Assembly: GCF_000286075.1 (NCBI RefSeq)
Contig: NZ_AJTZ01000005.1
Coordinates: forward strand, 682,001 to 746,000
DNA from: Streptococcus ratti FA-1 = DSM 20564
Lineage (GTDB): Bacteria; Bacillota; Bacilli; Lactobacillales; Streptococcaceae
Length of the DNA: 64,000 nt
Direction: 5' to 3'
The position numbers and the translations under genes were made by a program. Below the pieces are notes generated by a model. That model had not been told where the DNA came from. It searched no databases and saw only the letters and a program-made list of their open reading frames with translations. Shown in pieces: positions 28,068 to 36,829 of the stretch; positions within the stretch are counted from its first letter, which is position 1; every line of letters starts with the position of its first letter.

Positions 28068-28091
28068 AAAAAGAGAGTTGCCCCTCTTTTT
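28068..28091 (-). terminator. Terminator of the Har/RclA-like gene
   Basis: On the minus strand AAAAAGAG-GGGCAACT-CTCTTTTT followed by CTTTTTAGC. It overlaps the stop codon at 28090. Confidence 0.7.
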
Positions 28092-29406
28092 AAAAATTAA
28101 AAACATCATTTAGGTTTTCAGCCATTGTCGGATGGGTGAAAACTTGATTTTTAAGATAAGTATAGGGAATCTTATTGTCCATAGCCATCTTGATCAGATT
28201 AATATTTTCCTGAGAAGCTTGGCCAAAAAGACTTGCTCCGAGGATTTCCCTAGTTTCTGAATGAACGACCACCTTATAGAGACCGCGCAGATCATTGTTG
28301 ACATGGGCACGCGGCATATTGGCAACAGCTAATTCCTTGCTTTGATAAGGCAGACCTGCAGCTTGAGCTTCTTTTTCGGTCAAACCAACCTGAGACAAAG
28401 GTGGCTGAATAAAGATGGTATTGGGAACATTGCGACGCTCTTTTAAGCTGTAATGGCCTTTGCCGGTCAATTTGCCAAAAACAATTCGGAAATCATCAAG
28501 TGAGGTGTAGGTAAATTGAAGCCCTCCGTGAACATCGCCTACTGCATAAACATTTTCGACGCTCGTCTCACAGAAATCATCCACCTGCACAGCTCCGCGC
28601 TCAGTTAATTGGATGTCAGTATTTTCAAGTCCTAAATCCTCTACATTAGGTTTTCGTCCTGTAGCATAAAGGAGCGCATCAAATTCATAAGTTTTACCGT
28701 TTGCCTTAACAAGCACCGCATCGTCTTGGTTGCTCACCTTTTCCACTTGAGCAGCTAAAACAAAACTGACTCCGTCTTCTTCCAAATAGGATTTCGCCAG
28801 CTGCGCTACCGCTTCATCAGTAGGTCCCAAAATCATCGGTGAATTTTCAAATACAGTCACCTGACTGCCTAAATTGGCATAAAGACTGGCAAATTCTAAA
28901 CCAATATTGCCGCCGCCAATAATTCCCAGACGCTGAGGCTGGCTCTCTAACTGCTGAATTCCTGTGCTGTCATAGACATTGCGGCTTTTTGCCAGACCTT
29001 CAATAGGCAGTCGGTTGGAAACGGCTCCTGTATTAATGACAATAACGTCAGCGCTCAGCTGCTCACGATCATCACCGGACCAGAGTTCCACCACCTTATT
29101 TGAAAGAAATTTTGCCTTGGCTGTATAAAGATCTACTCCCGATCCTGTAAGCGTAGCTTGATTTTTTTGACGCAGGCGTGCTGTAACGGTATCTTTCAGC
29201 TCCATGGCTTGAGCGAAAGATAGGTTTTCCTCAGCTGCATGAATCAAGGTCTTTGTCGGAATGCAGGCAACATTGATGCAAGTTCCGCCATACATCTGCG
29301 CATCCTTTTCTACCAAAGCAACCTTCTTGCCTAAGCTGCTCATTTTAGCTGCCAGAGTCTTTCCAGCCTTGCCAAAACCAATAACCAACAAATCATATGT
29401 TTTCAT
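28090..29406 (-). CDS. FAD-dependent disulfide oxidoreductase, RclA/Har-like
   Basis: 438 aa from ATG 29406 (MKTYDLLVIGFGKAGKTLA), GGGAG six bases upstream. FAD-binding GFGKAG, redox-active Cys43-Cys48 in GGTCINVACIPTK, NAD(P)H-binding GIIGGGNIGLEFASLYANLG, and C-terminal HPTMAE with the catalytic His-Glu pair. Residue numbering of the two cysteines and the length fit RclA of E. coli and Har of S. pneumoniae, which reduce hypothiocyanous acid; mercuric reductase and dihydrolipoamide dehydrogenase are cousins. Oral streptococci meet hypothiocyanite from salivary peroxidase, so the role fits, by inference. Confidence 0.85.
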   Translation of the reverse strand: MKTYDLLVIGFGKAGKTLAAKMSSLGKKVALVEKDAQMYGGTCINVACIPTKTLIHAAEENLSFAQAMELKDTVTARLRQKNQATLTGSGVDLYTAKAKFLSNKVVELWSGDDREQLSADVIVINTGAVSNRLPIEGLAKSRNVYDSTGIQQLESQPQRLGIIGGGNIGLEFASLYANLGSQVTVFENSPMILGPTDEAVAQLAKSYLEEDGVSFVLAAQVEKVSNQDDAVLVKANGKTYEFDALLYATGRKPNVEDLGLENTDIQLTERGAVQVDDFCETSVENVYAVGDVHGGLQFTYTSLDDFRIVFGKLTGKGHYSLKERRNVPNTIFIQPPLSQVGLTEKEAQAAGLPYQSKELAVANMPRAHVNNDLRGLYKVVVHSETREILGASLFGQASQENINLIKMAMDNKIPYTYLKNQVFTHPTMAENLNDVFNF

Positions 29407-29558
29407 CTTTTTCTCCCTTTTATCTGATAGAGCCATTCTATCAACTTGCAGGGCTTTTGTCAGAAATCTGCTACGGAAACACTGGACAGACTGCCCAAAA
29501 ATGAAGCTGCATTTTTAGCAATCATTCGGTTTTTGACCAAAAAATCCGGAAGGTGACC

Positions 29559-29587
29559 TTGACATCATTCGAGTTTTGTTATATCAT
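29559..29587 (+). promoter_or_regulatory. Promoter of the glycine riboswitch-agcS unit
   Basis: TTGACA at 29559-29564, 17-base spacer, TATCAT at 29582-29587. Transcription would begin near 29594, just before the first aptamer. Confidence 0.75.
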
Positions 29588-29611
29588 AATTTTACTATAT
29601 TAAAACCGATT

Positions 29612-29775
29612 GACGTTTTCAGGAGAGAAAAGATGGCAGACATCTTTCACCGAAGGAGTAATACTTTCAGGTGTCTTATGACAGGACTGATAAACTGACG
29701 GACTTCTGGAGAGACCTTTTTAGGCGCCGAAGGGGCAAGGCAGATGCTCAATCTCTCAGGCAAAAGGACAGAAGA
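29612..29775 (+). ncRNA. Tandem glycine riboswitch
   Basis: Two glycine aptamers in a row. Aptamer 1 (about 29614-29695) has GGAGAG, CACCGAAGGAGTAA and the GACAGGACTG end. Aptamer 2 (about 29706-29775) has GGAGAGACC, GCGCCGAAGGGGCAAG, ATCTCTCAGGCAAAAGGACAG. These are the conserved glycine-riboswitch elements in order. It precedes an alanine/glycine:cation symporter gene by about 115 bases, and a terminator lies between, so glycine probably shuts off import by termination. The sign of control is inferred. Confidence 0.93.
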
Positions 29776-29854
29776 TAAGCAGATTTTTAGTGTTTTTCTA
29801 ATGGCACTGCTTATCACCCGCTCACGGAAGTTGTCTTCAGGCAGCTTCTTTTTT
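29774..29854 (+). terminator. Expression platform and terminator of the glycine riboswitch
   Basis: Directly after aptamer 2 lies GATAAGCAG ... CTGCTTATC (29774-29817), a nine-pair hairpin. It is followed by GAAGTTGTC-TTCA-GGCAGCTTC (29827-29848) and six T, a terminator. The first hairpin shares bases with the end of aptamer 2, so alternative pairing is possible. Confidence 0.8.
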
Positions 29855-29891
29855 CTGTGAAAAACGCAATCACTAAAGGAGATATTTTTTC

Positions 29892-31223
29892 ATGTTGGAC
29901 TTTTTTACAGCCTTGGACAATATCGTTTGGGGCGCCCCCCTACTGATTCTCTTGGTAGGTACCGGTATTTATCTTAGTTTACGGCTGAAACTTTTGCAGG
30001 TCTTAAAACTCCCCAAAGCTTTTAAGCTTATTTTTACCGATGACAAGGGAGAAGGAGATATCTCCAGTTTTGCAGCACTGGCAACTGCTCTTGCGGCAAC
30101 TATCGGAACTGGAAATATCGTTGGGGTCGCTACAGCTATCAAGGCCGGCGGACCCGGGGCCCTTTTTTGGATGTGGGTCGCGGCTTTCTTCGGTATGGCA
30201 ACCAAATATTCAGAAGGCCTGCTTGCCATCAAATACCGCTCAAAAGATGCTAACGGTGAAATTTCAGGCGGTCCCATGTACTATATCACTAATGGGATGG
30301 GGCAACAATGGAAACCTTTAGCTGTTTTCTTTGCGGTCGCCGGCATTCTTGTTGCTTTCTTAGGAATCGGGACCTTCTCTCAAGTAAATTCTATTACGTC
30401 ATCGCTTGAAAACAGTTTTCATTTTTCACCAAAAATTGTTAGTATCATTGTCGCTCTTATCGTTGCTGTTATTATCTTTGGCGGTATTCAGTCTATTTCC
30501 AAGGTTTCTGAAAAAATTGTTCCTTTCATGGCAATCATCTATATCATTGCAACCTTGACCGTTATTTTCGCCAATGCTGATCAGATTATTCCAGTCTTTA
30601 AGGCGGTTTTCACTGGAGCCTTTACCGGAACCGCTGCTGTTGGCGGTTTTGCAGGAGCTGTTGTTAAAGAAGCTATCCAAAAAGGGATCGCCCGTGGCGT
30701 CTTTTCCAACGAATCAGGACTCGGCTCGGCACCAATTGCTGCTGCTGCCGCTAAGACTGATCAGCCTGTCGAACAGGGCCTTATCTCAATGACAGGAACT
30801 TTCATTGATACTTTGATTATCTGTACTTTAACAGGAATTTCTATCCTAGTAACCGGTAAATGGACGGTTGCAGGTTTAGAGGGAGCTCCTTTGACTCAGG
30901 CTGCATTTTCATCTGTCTTTGGCACACCGGGATCTCTTGCCTTAACCCTTTGTCTGGTTCTCTTTGCCTTTACAACTATTCTTGGCTGGTCTTATTACGG
31001 TGAGCGCTGTTTTGAATTCCTCTTTGGAACAAAACACATCGCTGTCTATCGAACTATTTTTGTTATCATGGTCAGTCTCGGCGGTTTTCTCAAACTAGAA
31101 CTTATCTGGATTATCGCAGACATTGTCAACGGACTTATGGCTCTGCCAAATTTGATTGCCTTGCTTATTCTTTCACCGATCATTATTAAAGAGACAAAGA
31201 TCTACTTTAACAGTAAACATTAA
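29892..31223 (+). CDS. Alanine/glycine:cation symporter (AGCS family)
   Basis: 443 aa with about ten to eleven membrane segments, GGAG before ATG 29892. Sodium-coupled uptake of alanine or glycine. Conserved motifs: ALAATIGTGNIVGVATAIKAGGPGALFWMWVAA and GGPMYYITNGMG, plus SNESGLGSAPIAAAAAKT. It is controlled by the tandem glycine riboswitch upstream, which supports glycine as a substrate. Confidence 0.94.
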   Translation: MLDFFTALDNIVWGAPLLILLVGTGIYLSLRLKLLQVLKLPKAFKLIFTDDKGEGDISSFAALATALAATIGTGNIVGVATAIKAGGPGALFWMWVAAFFGMATKYSEGLLAIKYRSKDANGEISGGPMYYITNGMGQQWKPLAVFFAVAGILVAFLGIGTFSQVNSITSSLENSFHFSPKIVSIIVALIVAVIIFGGIQSISKVSEKIVPFMAIIYIIATLTVIFANADQIIPVFKAVFTGAFTGTAAVGGFAGAVVKEAIQKGIARGVFSNESGLGSAPIAAAAAKTDQPVEQGLISMTGTFIDTLIICTLTGISILVTGKWTVAGLEGAPLTQAAFSSVFGTPGSLALTLCLVLFAFTTILGWSYYGERCFEFLFGTKHIAVYRTIFVIMVSLGGFLKLELIWIIADIVNGLMALPNLIALLILSPIIIKETKIYFNSKH

Positions 31224-31230
31224 ATCGCAA

Positions 31231-31250
31231 AAACCATTTTTTAATGGTTT
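31231..31250 (+). terminator. Hairpin after the symporter gene
   Basis: AAACCATT-TTTT-AATGGTTT, eight-pair stem seven bases after the symporter stop. The T run after it is short. A near-identical stem occurs at 31542-31561 on the far side of the intergenic element. Confidence 0.5.
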
Positions 31251-31359
31251 CAGGTTGTAGACAAACTCTATAGTTAGCATTTCACAAGCACACACATCTT
31301 AGGATAATATCAATTCACAATCTATAAGAAAAATAGGCGAATTGAACGAGCTTAGCCCA

Positions 31360-31494
31360 GATACTTTCCGCTGTAGCAAAAACGCCAGAAATGAGTGATT
31401 TCTGGCGTTCGGAGATTTTGAGACTTAGGCTCAAAATCTAGGTATGAAATTCCAAAGGAAGTTGCTACCGTCCGCGCTACCTAAGGAAAGTATC
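31360..31494. repeat. Structured inverted-repeat element
   Basis: The ends GATACTTTCC and GGAAAGTATC are perfect ten-base inverted copies, 135 bases apart; GCTGTAGC and GCGCTACC extend the pairing imperfectly. Inside are two perfect hairpins: AACGCCAGAAAT-GAGTG-ATTTCTGGCGTT (31381-31409) and GATTTTGAG-ACTTAGG-CTCAAAATC (31414-31438). The whole would fold as a cross. It has no protein-coding capacity and lies in the 395-base gap between the symporter and the MntE-like gene. It is probably a miniature mobile element or structured RNA. Confidence 0.65.
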
Positions 31495-31541
31495 ATAACA
31501 CAATAGTTCTTTTGATAAAAATTGACTTTGTCTTCAGTCTG

Positions 31542-31587
31542 AAACCATTTTTAAATGGTTTTTGTTTTGCCTTAAACGTGTTATAAT
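31542..31587 (+). promoter_or_regulatory. Hairpin and promoter before the MntE-like gene
   Basis: AAACCATTT-TT-AAATGGTTT (31542-31561) is followed by an extended -10, TG-T-TATAAT (31579-31587), 32 bases before the ATG. No clear -35 fits. The stem repeats the sequence of the stem at 31231. Confidence 0.55.
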
Positions 31588-31618
31588 AAGGACTATTAAT
31601 ACTTTTTGGGAGAACATT

Positions 31619-32821
31619 ATGGCGACACCGGCAGATAATCTCAAACTGGCACAGCGCGGTCCTGTTGTCAGTATTATTGTTTATTCATTGTTAACTGTGT
31701 TTAAGCTTCTTGCTGGCCACTTTTTGCATTCGGCAGCCTTGATGGCTGACGGTTTCAATAATGCCTCTGACATTGTGGGAAATGCAACTATTTTGATTGG
31801 TCTGCATCTGGCAAGCAAGCCCGCAGACCGCGATCATAAATTCGGCCACTGGAAAATAGAAGATCTAGCAAGCCTTGTGACATCTTTCATCATGTTCACC
31901 GTTGGCTTTCAAGTACTTCTTGAGACAATCAATAAGTTGATCCACAATAATCAAATCAAAGTTGACCCTGTAGCAGCTTTTGTCGGTCTCATATCGGCTG
32001 TTCTGATGCTTTTGGTTTACAGTTACAACATCAGCCTGGCCAAACGGCTTAAATCTGGGGCACTCAGAGCAGCTGCCAAGGATAACCTTTCTGATGCCTT
32101 GACTTCGCTTGGAACAACCATTGCTATCGCAGCCAGCAGCTTTAGCCTTCCTATTATTGATAAGATTGCCGCCGTTATTATTACCTTTTTAATCTTGAAA
32201 ACAGCTTACGATATCTTCATGACCAGCGCTTTTAGCCTTTCAGATGGTTTTGATGAAAAACAGCTGCAAGAGTATGAAAAAGCTATTTTGGAAATTCCTA
32301 AAATTTCAGCGGTTAAATCCCAGCGCGGACGTACCTATGGCAGCAACGTTTACTTGGACTTGGTCTTAGAAATGAATCCGGATTTATCGGTTTATGAGAG
32401 CCATGATATCACAGAAAGGGTAGAGAACCTGCTGCAGGAACGTTTCAATGTCTATGATATTGACATACACGTTGAGCCGGCCGCTATTCCTGAAGATGAG
32501 ATCTTTGAAAATGTTTATCATAAGCTTTATAAATACGAAAAAATCATCTTATCTAAGATTCCCGATTATGAAAAATTATTAGCAGAACATTTTGCTCTGA
32601 TTGACGAAGACGGCCATATCACTACCAAAAAGAATTTCCTTCAATCACAGCAAAGCAGAGCCAGCAATTTCACTTACTTTAAAATGATTTCCATCAGCCG
32701 AAAAAACAAGCTCATTACCTACGAACTTGATGGCTGCCGCCACAGCAGCCTTTGGCGCAGACATGAAAAATGGTTGCTCATTTACCATCAGATTACACCA
32801 ATAAAAGCAATTAAAAAATAA
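31619..32821 (+). CDS. Cation diffusion facilitator, MntE-like (manganese efflux)
   Basis: 400 aa from ATG 31619 (MATPADNLKLAQRG), with GGGAG upstream; an ATG at 31562 lies ahead of the promoter. Six membrane segments, then a cytoplasmic domain. The transport-site residues are Asn47/Asp51 (NNASD) and Asp155/Asp159 (DNLSD). Zinc CDFs have Asp/Asp and His/Asp there; the N-D-D-D set marks manganese exporters such as pneumococcal MntE, of similar length. A long C-terminal extension (about 300-400) is present. The last five residues KAIKK lie in the terminator shared with the convergent gene. Confidence 0.83.
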   Translation: MATPADNLKLAQRGPVVSIIVYSLLTVFKLLAGHFLHSAALMADGFNNASDIVGNATILIGLHLASKPADRDHKFGHWKIEDLASLVTSFIMFTVGFQVLLETINKLIHNNQIKVDPVAAFVGLISAVLMLLVYSYNISLAKRLKSGALRAAAKDNLSDALTSLGTTIAIAASSFSLPIIDKIAAVIITFLILKTAYDIFMTSAFSLSDGFDEKQLQEYEKAILEIPKISAVKSQRGRTYGSNVYLDLVLEMNPDLSVYESHDITERVENLLQERFNVYDIDIHVEPAAIPEDEIFENVYHKLYKYEKIILSKIPDYEKLLAEHFALIDEDGHITTKKNFLQSQQSRASNFTYFKMISISRKNKLITYELDGCRHSSLWRRHEKWLLIYHQITPIKAIKK

Positions 32822-32851
32822 GCCCGATTGGACTTATTTTTTAATTGCTTT
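32804..32851. terminator. Bidirectional terminator overlapping both gene ends
   Basis: A 19-pair perfect stem (32804-32822 and 32833-32851) with the ten-base loop CCCGATTGGA. The arms read AAAGCAATTAAAAAATAAG and its complement. The stop codons of both the MntE-like gene (32821) and the convergent binding-protein gene (32834) are inside the stem. Confidence 0.85.
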
Positions 32852-33667
32852 GGTTGCGACGTCTTCGCCAAACCATTTTTGAGAAATTTCTTGGAATTTG
32901 CCATCTTTATACAGTTTCTTGAAGGCTTGATTGATCTTTTTAACCAGTGTCTTATCAGATTTGCGAGCGCCGACTGAGAAATCTTCGCTGGCATATTTTC
33001 CTTTAATAATATTATAATTATCCAGCTCTTGCTCCTGTTTGAGATAGTAATTGGCATAGACGCGGTCAATCAAGAGCCCAGCAATACGATCATTTTTTAA
33101 ATCGATAAAGGCTTGTGTAAAGGTTTCATACTGGGTTGCATCATTATCCTTGACAATATCCTTTAACACCTTAGGATTGGCTGTAAAAGCATCATAACCT
33201 GATGAGCCTGACTGCGCTCCCAAGGTCTTACCCTTCATGTCGGCAAAGCTGGTAATGCCGGAAGATTTTTTTACCACAAGAACCTGATCATTTTTCATGT
33301 AAGGCTCTGTAAAGCTGACCTTGCGGGCACGTTCCTTGGTTTTTGAATAGCCGTTCCAAATAAGATCAATCTTACCGTTTTTTAACTCAGTTTCTTTTAA
33401 ATCCCAGTTGATGGGCTGCCATTTGACCTTGATACCGTACTCAGCAAATACCGCATTAGCTAAATCAACGTCAAAACCAACGTTTTTCCCGTCTTTATCC
33501 TTGAAGCCCATAGGAACAAAGGTGTTGTCAAAACCAATGGTAATGGCCTTCTTCGATTCGAACTTCTTCCAATTATCCTTAGCATTAGTATCTTTTTTAC
33601 CGCAGGCAATTAAGGTTACTGCTGCCAGAAGAGTCAGAAAAACCGCTGCTGCTTTTTTTAATGTCAT
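32834..33667 (-). CDS. Polar amino acid ABC transporter substrate-binding lipoprotein
   Basis: 277 aa from ATG 33667 (MTLKKAAAVFLTLLAAVTLIACGKK); an ATG at 33760 would run into the ATPase gene. Lipoprotein signal with lipobox LIAC. Family 3 extracellular binding protein: ITIGFDNTFVPMGFKDKDGKNVGFDVDLANAVFAEYG and FTEPYMKNDQVLVV. The ligand is not clear from sequence. It is the last gene of permease-ATPase-receptor, and starts 22 bases after the ATPase stop. Confidence 0.9.
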   Translation of the reverse strand: MTLKKAAAVFLTLLAAVTLIACGKKDTNAKDNWKKFESKKAITIGFDNTFVPMGFKDKDGKNVGFDVDLANAVFAEYGIKVKWQPINWDLKETELKNGKIDLIWNGYSKTKERARKVSFTEPYMKNDQVLVVKKSSGITSFADMKGKTLGAQSGSSGYDAFTANPKVLKDIVKDNDATQYETFTQAFIDLKNDRIAGLLIDRVYANYYLKQEQELDNYNIIKGKYASEDFSVGARKSDKTLVKKINQAFKKLYKDGKFQEISQKWFGEDVATKAIKK

Positions 33668-33689
33668 CTTACTACCTAAACTTTCCTTT

Positions 33690-34319
33690 TTATTTTGGAT
33701 TGATTTTAATAATCTCATCAGAGATGTTTTGGGCAAACTGCATATCATGCGTAACAACAATCTGCGTAATTCCCATTTCCTGATTTTGTAAAATCAGCTT
33801 TTCTACTTCCTGACGCAGCTCTGGATCAAGAGCACTGGTCGGTTCATCATAGCCGATAATTTTAGGATTAATCATCATGGCACGCGCCAAGGCCACCCGC
33901 TGCTTTTGCCCGCCTGATAAAGAATAGGGATAGGCATTTTCATGCTCCTGCAGTTCCAGCCGTTTCAAAAGCTCCCTGGCTTTTTGCTTGGCTTCTTCTT
34001 TTGATTCATGCATCGTTTTAGTCGGCGACAAAATTAAATTATCTAAAACTGTCAGGTGCGGAAACAGCTGAAAATCCTGAAAAACAAACCCCAGCAAGTT
34101 ACGATTTTCCAAATGATTAATAGGAACTTCCTCGTCATTATAGATGACCTGACCGGAATCAATTTTTTCAAGCCCTGCCAGCATTCTAAGAAGGGTTGTC
34201 TTTCCGCCGCCGGATGGCCCTACCAAGGATAAAATCTTACCTTCCGGAATACTTAAATTAAACTGATCAAAAATAACTTTCTGACCGAATTGCTTGGATA
34301 TATTTTTTAATTCTAACAT
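33690..34319 (-). CDS. Polar amino acid ABC transporter ATPase
   Basis: 209 aa, short for the HisP/GlnQ group (usually about 240), but all motifs are present. Walker A GPSGGGKTTLL, Q-loop FQDFQLFPHLT, signature YSLSGGQKQRVALARAM, Walker B IIGYDEPTSALDP, H-loop VTHDMQFAQNIS. It ends soon after the H-loop. It lies between its permease (nine-base gap) and receptor. Confidence 0.92.
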   Translation of the reverse strand: MLELKNISKQFGQKVIFDQFNLSIPEGKILSLVGPSGGGKTTLLRMLAGLEKIDSGQVIYNDEEVPINHLENRNLLGFVFQDFQLFPHLTVLDNLILSPTKTMHESKEEAKQKARELLKRLELQEHENAYPYSLSGGQKQRVALARAMMINPKIIGYDEPTSALDPELRQEVEKLILQNQEMGITQIVVTHDMQFAQNISDEIIKINPK

Positions 34320-34328
34320 GATTCACCC

Positions 34329-34970
34329 TTACTTATAATAGCTAAATTTCTTCTCAACATACTTAGATAAGAGAGTAACGATACCAATTAAAATCAAATA
34401 GATACCGCCGGCAATAAACATTGGTGCTAAAGTTGCATCGCGGTTAGCCGCTGTTTTGCTGGCCAAAAGCAAGTCGCCCACGCCCAGAACATAAACCAGC
34501 GAGGAATCCTTGACAAGGTTAATAATTTCATTAAAAACACTTGGCAGAACAATCTTAACCACCTGAGGCAAGATAATATAGCGGATAGTTTGCAGCTGGT
34601 TCAGCTTTAAGACCTTGGCGGCTTCATACTGGCCCTTAGGAATTGCTTCGATTCCGCCGCGGAAGATTTCTGCAAAATAAGCAGCATAATTCAGCGTAAA
34701 GGCTAAGATGGCTGCCGGCATGCGGTCAAAGGCAACACCTGCACTTGGTAAAACATAGTAAATAAAAATCAGCTGCAAAAGAAGCGGCGTCCCGCGCATG
34801 ACCCAGACATACAGATTTAAAAGCCAGCGCAAAGGCTTGAATTTAATCTGCATCAGAAAAGCCAAAACAGCTCCTAAAGGAATAGATAAGACAATAACAA
34901 TAAAAAAGACCTGTAATGTGATAAGCGCCCCATCTAAAAGACTGGGTAAAACTTCCGATATATAAGACAT
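34329..34970 (-). CDS. Polar amino acid ABC transporter permease
   Basis: 213 aa with about five membrane segments. HisMQ-type EAA loop: EAAKVLKLNQLQTIRYIILPQVVKIVLPS. RGTPLLLQL is characteristic of the family. First gene of the operon. Confidence 0.93.
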   Translation of the reverse strand: MSYISEVLPSLLDGALITLQVFFIVIVLSIPLGAVLAFLMQIKFKPLRWLLNLYVWVMRGTPLLLQLIFIYYVLPSAGVAFDRMPAAILAFTLNYAAYFAEIFRGGIEAIPKGQYEAAKVLKLNQLQTIRYIILPQVVKIVLPSVFNEIINLVKDSSLVYVLGVGDLLLASKTAANRDATLAPMFIAGGIYLILIGIVTLLSKYVEKKFSYYK

Positions 34971-35115
34971 AACCGCTCCTGTAAAGATAATCGCTATTAT
35001 TATATCAAATTTTCTGAAAATTTGATAGATAGATTTACATCTTTAAGTATCTTTTATCAGCTAAGTCATTCTAACAGCAGCCCGGATTAGCTCATCAGTA
35101 TGTGCAAGCAAATAA

Positions 35116-35160
35116 GAGCAGGGTAATTTTCGATACCCTTTGTCGAAAATTACCTTGCTC
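35116..35160. terminator. Long inverted repeat between the permease and PhnA-like genes
   Basis: An 18-base arm reading GAGCAGGGTAATTTTCGA pairs with its complement nine bases on (one mismatch). It is likely to terminate the PhnA-like gene (minus). Confidence 0.7.
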
Positions 35161-35195
35161 TTTCCCATTTAAGTCAAAATACCTTTAACTGCAAT

Positions 35196-35528
35196 CTACA
35201 GTTTTTTAACGAATTCTGATTTTAATTTCATGGCTCCAAAACCATCAATCTTGCAATCAATATTGTGATCTCCCTCAACAAGACGGATATTTTTAACACG
35301 CGTTCCTTGTTTGAGATCCTTGGGTGCTCCTTTAACTTTGAGGTCTTTAATCAGACTGACAGTATCCCCGTCAGCTAGTTTGTTGCCATTGGCATCAACA
35401 GCAATAGCTCCTTCATCTTCTTCAGCATCTGCCGGGTTCCATTCATAAGCACATTCCGGACAGACCAAAAGAAGGCCATCTTCATAGACATATTCTGACT
35501 GACATTTTGGACAATTAGGTAAAGACAT
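35196..35528 (-). CDS. PhnA/YjdM-type zinc-ribbon protein
   Basis: 110 aa. The zinc ribbon at the N-terminus ([25 protein letters not shown], four Cys) is followed by an SH3-like C-terminal domain ([44 protein letters not shown]). Called PhnA, but the phosphonate link comes from E. coli naming and the cellular role is not known. No partner genes lie nearby. Confidence 0.88.
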   Translation of the reverse strand: MSLPNCPKCQSEYVYEDGLLLVCPECAYEWNPADAEEDEGAIAVDANGNKLADGDTVSLIKDLKVKGAPKDLKQGTRVKNIRLVEGDHNIDCKIDGFGAMKLKSEFVKKL

Positions 35529-35627
35529 ATAAACTCCTTATTATTTTATTACTATCTAAGTTTACCGAAGTTTTCACTGCTTAGCAAGTCCTAAATATTC
35601 AATCTGAAGATCAAGCAAACCGCTCGT

Positions 35628-35664
35628 AAAAAGCAGCCAAACTTCATTATTTCAGCTGCTTTTT
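35628..35664 (-). terminator. Terminator of the mtl operon
   Basis: On the minus strand AAAAAGCAGC ... GCTGCTTTTT with 17 bases between, 17 bases after mtlD ends. Confidence 0.75.
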
Positions 35665-35680
35665 ATTGTTATTTTAAGGA

Positions 35681-36817
35681 TTAAATGCTGGCTGCAATTT
35701 CTTTGACCAGAGCTTCGTCTGTTAATCCCGTTACTTCTTTGATGACATCTTCCAAAGGTTTTTCCTGCAGCAATTTTTGAAGCTGAACACTTTGTTCATC
35801 ATTTGAATCTTTGTAATGGAAAACATAGGCTACTGTCTTTAAAAGATTTTCATAAGACAAACCGCGGTCCCTTAACTCACGAATCGGACGAATAAAGCGT
35901 TCATCATAGCCCAGCTTTCGGATTGGGGTGCGGGCAACACGCGCCACATCATCAACAATATAAGGATTTTCAAAACGGCTGATGATAATGTCATGATAGG
36001 CTTTTAACTCATCTTCCTTGAAATTCCATTTAGCCATTAAAAGCTGTCTGATTTCTCCCAGCACGGCTTTGACCTGCTCTTTGACCTGCTGATTTTGAAG
36101 GGCTTCTAAGACTGTTTTAGCTCCAAAATAAGCACCTGTATAGGCAGTTGTGGCATGGCCAGAGTTAACAGAGAAGAGCTTTCTTTCAATGAAAGGCTCC
36201 AAATTTTCTTCATAGTGAACTGATGACAATTTTAAATCAGGATTTTTCATAGCAGCAGTTTCAACGACCCATTCTGAAAATGGCTCAACAACAACAAAGA
36301 GCGGATCCTCATGAACCTGAGCTGGAACAATGCGGTCAACAGCAGCATTGGGAAAACCGATATATTCTTTGGCGAAAGCAAGGCCGTCAGAATTAAGATA
36401 TTTTTGTACTTCCTGCCAAAGAAAAGCAGAGCCGCCAATCATATTTTCACAGGCAATAACGTCAAGAGGCTGTTTATTGTCGTTTTCACGGCGTTTTTCA
36501 ATACCTTTAGCAATCAATTCAGCAATAAAAGGCAAAATATTAGGACCGATGGCTGTTGTTACTAAATCAGCATCTGCTATAGCTTCTACAACAGCTTGGG
36601 GATTCTCTTTGTTGTTAATTCCTGAAACATTTGATACGGCAATATGGCGTTTGCCGTCTTCAGCAATTTCAATCTCGTAAGCGTGCCGCTCATTGAGAGC
36701 GCTGATAATCTTGTCATTGACATCAACAAAGTCAATAGCAAAGCCATTTTCAAATAAGATTTGTCCGATAAAACCGCGCCCGATATTTCCGGCACCAAAA
36801 TGTACTGCTTTTTTCAT
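35681..36817 (-). CDS. mtlD: Mannitol-1-phosphate 5-dehydrogenase
   Basis: 378 aa. Oxidises mannitol 1-phosphate with NAD to fructose 6-phosphate. N-terminal [24 protein letters not shown] is the NAD fold. Catalytic-domain motifs are [15 protein letters not shown] (with the conserved GHA) and [20 protein letters not shown]. Last gene of mtlA-mtlR-mtlF-mtlD. Confidence 0.96.
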   Translation of the reverse strand: MKKAVHFGAGNIGRGFIGQILFENGFAIDFVDVNDKIISALNERHAYEIEIAEDGKRHIAVSNVSGINNKENPQAVVEAIADADLVTTAIGPNILPFIAELIAKGIEKRRENDNKQPLDVIACENMIGGSAFLWQEVQKYLNSDGLAFAKEYIGFPNAAVDRIVPAQVHEDPLFVVVEPFSEWVVETAAMKNPDLKLSSVHYEENLEPFIERKLFSVNSGHATTAYTGAYFGAKTVLEALQNQQVKEQVKAVLGEIRQLLMAKWNFKEDELKAYHDIIISRFENPYIVDDVARVARTPIRKLGYDERFIRPIRELRDRGLSYENLLKTVAYVFHYKDSNDEQSVQLQKLLQEKPLEDVIKEVTGLTDEALVKEIAASI

Positions 36818-36829
36818 GATTAACTCCTT

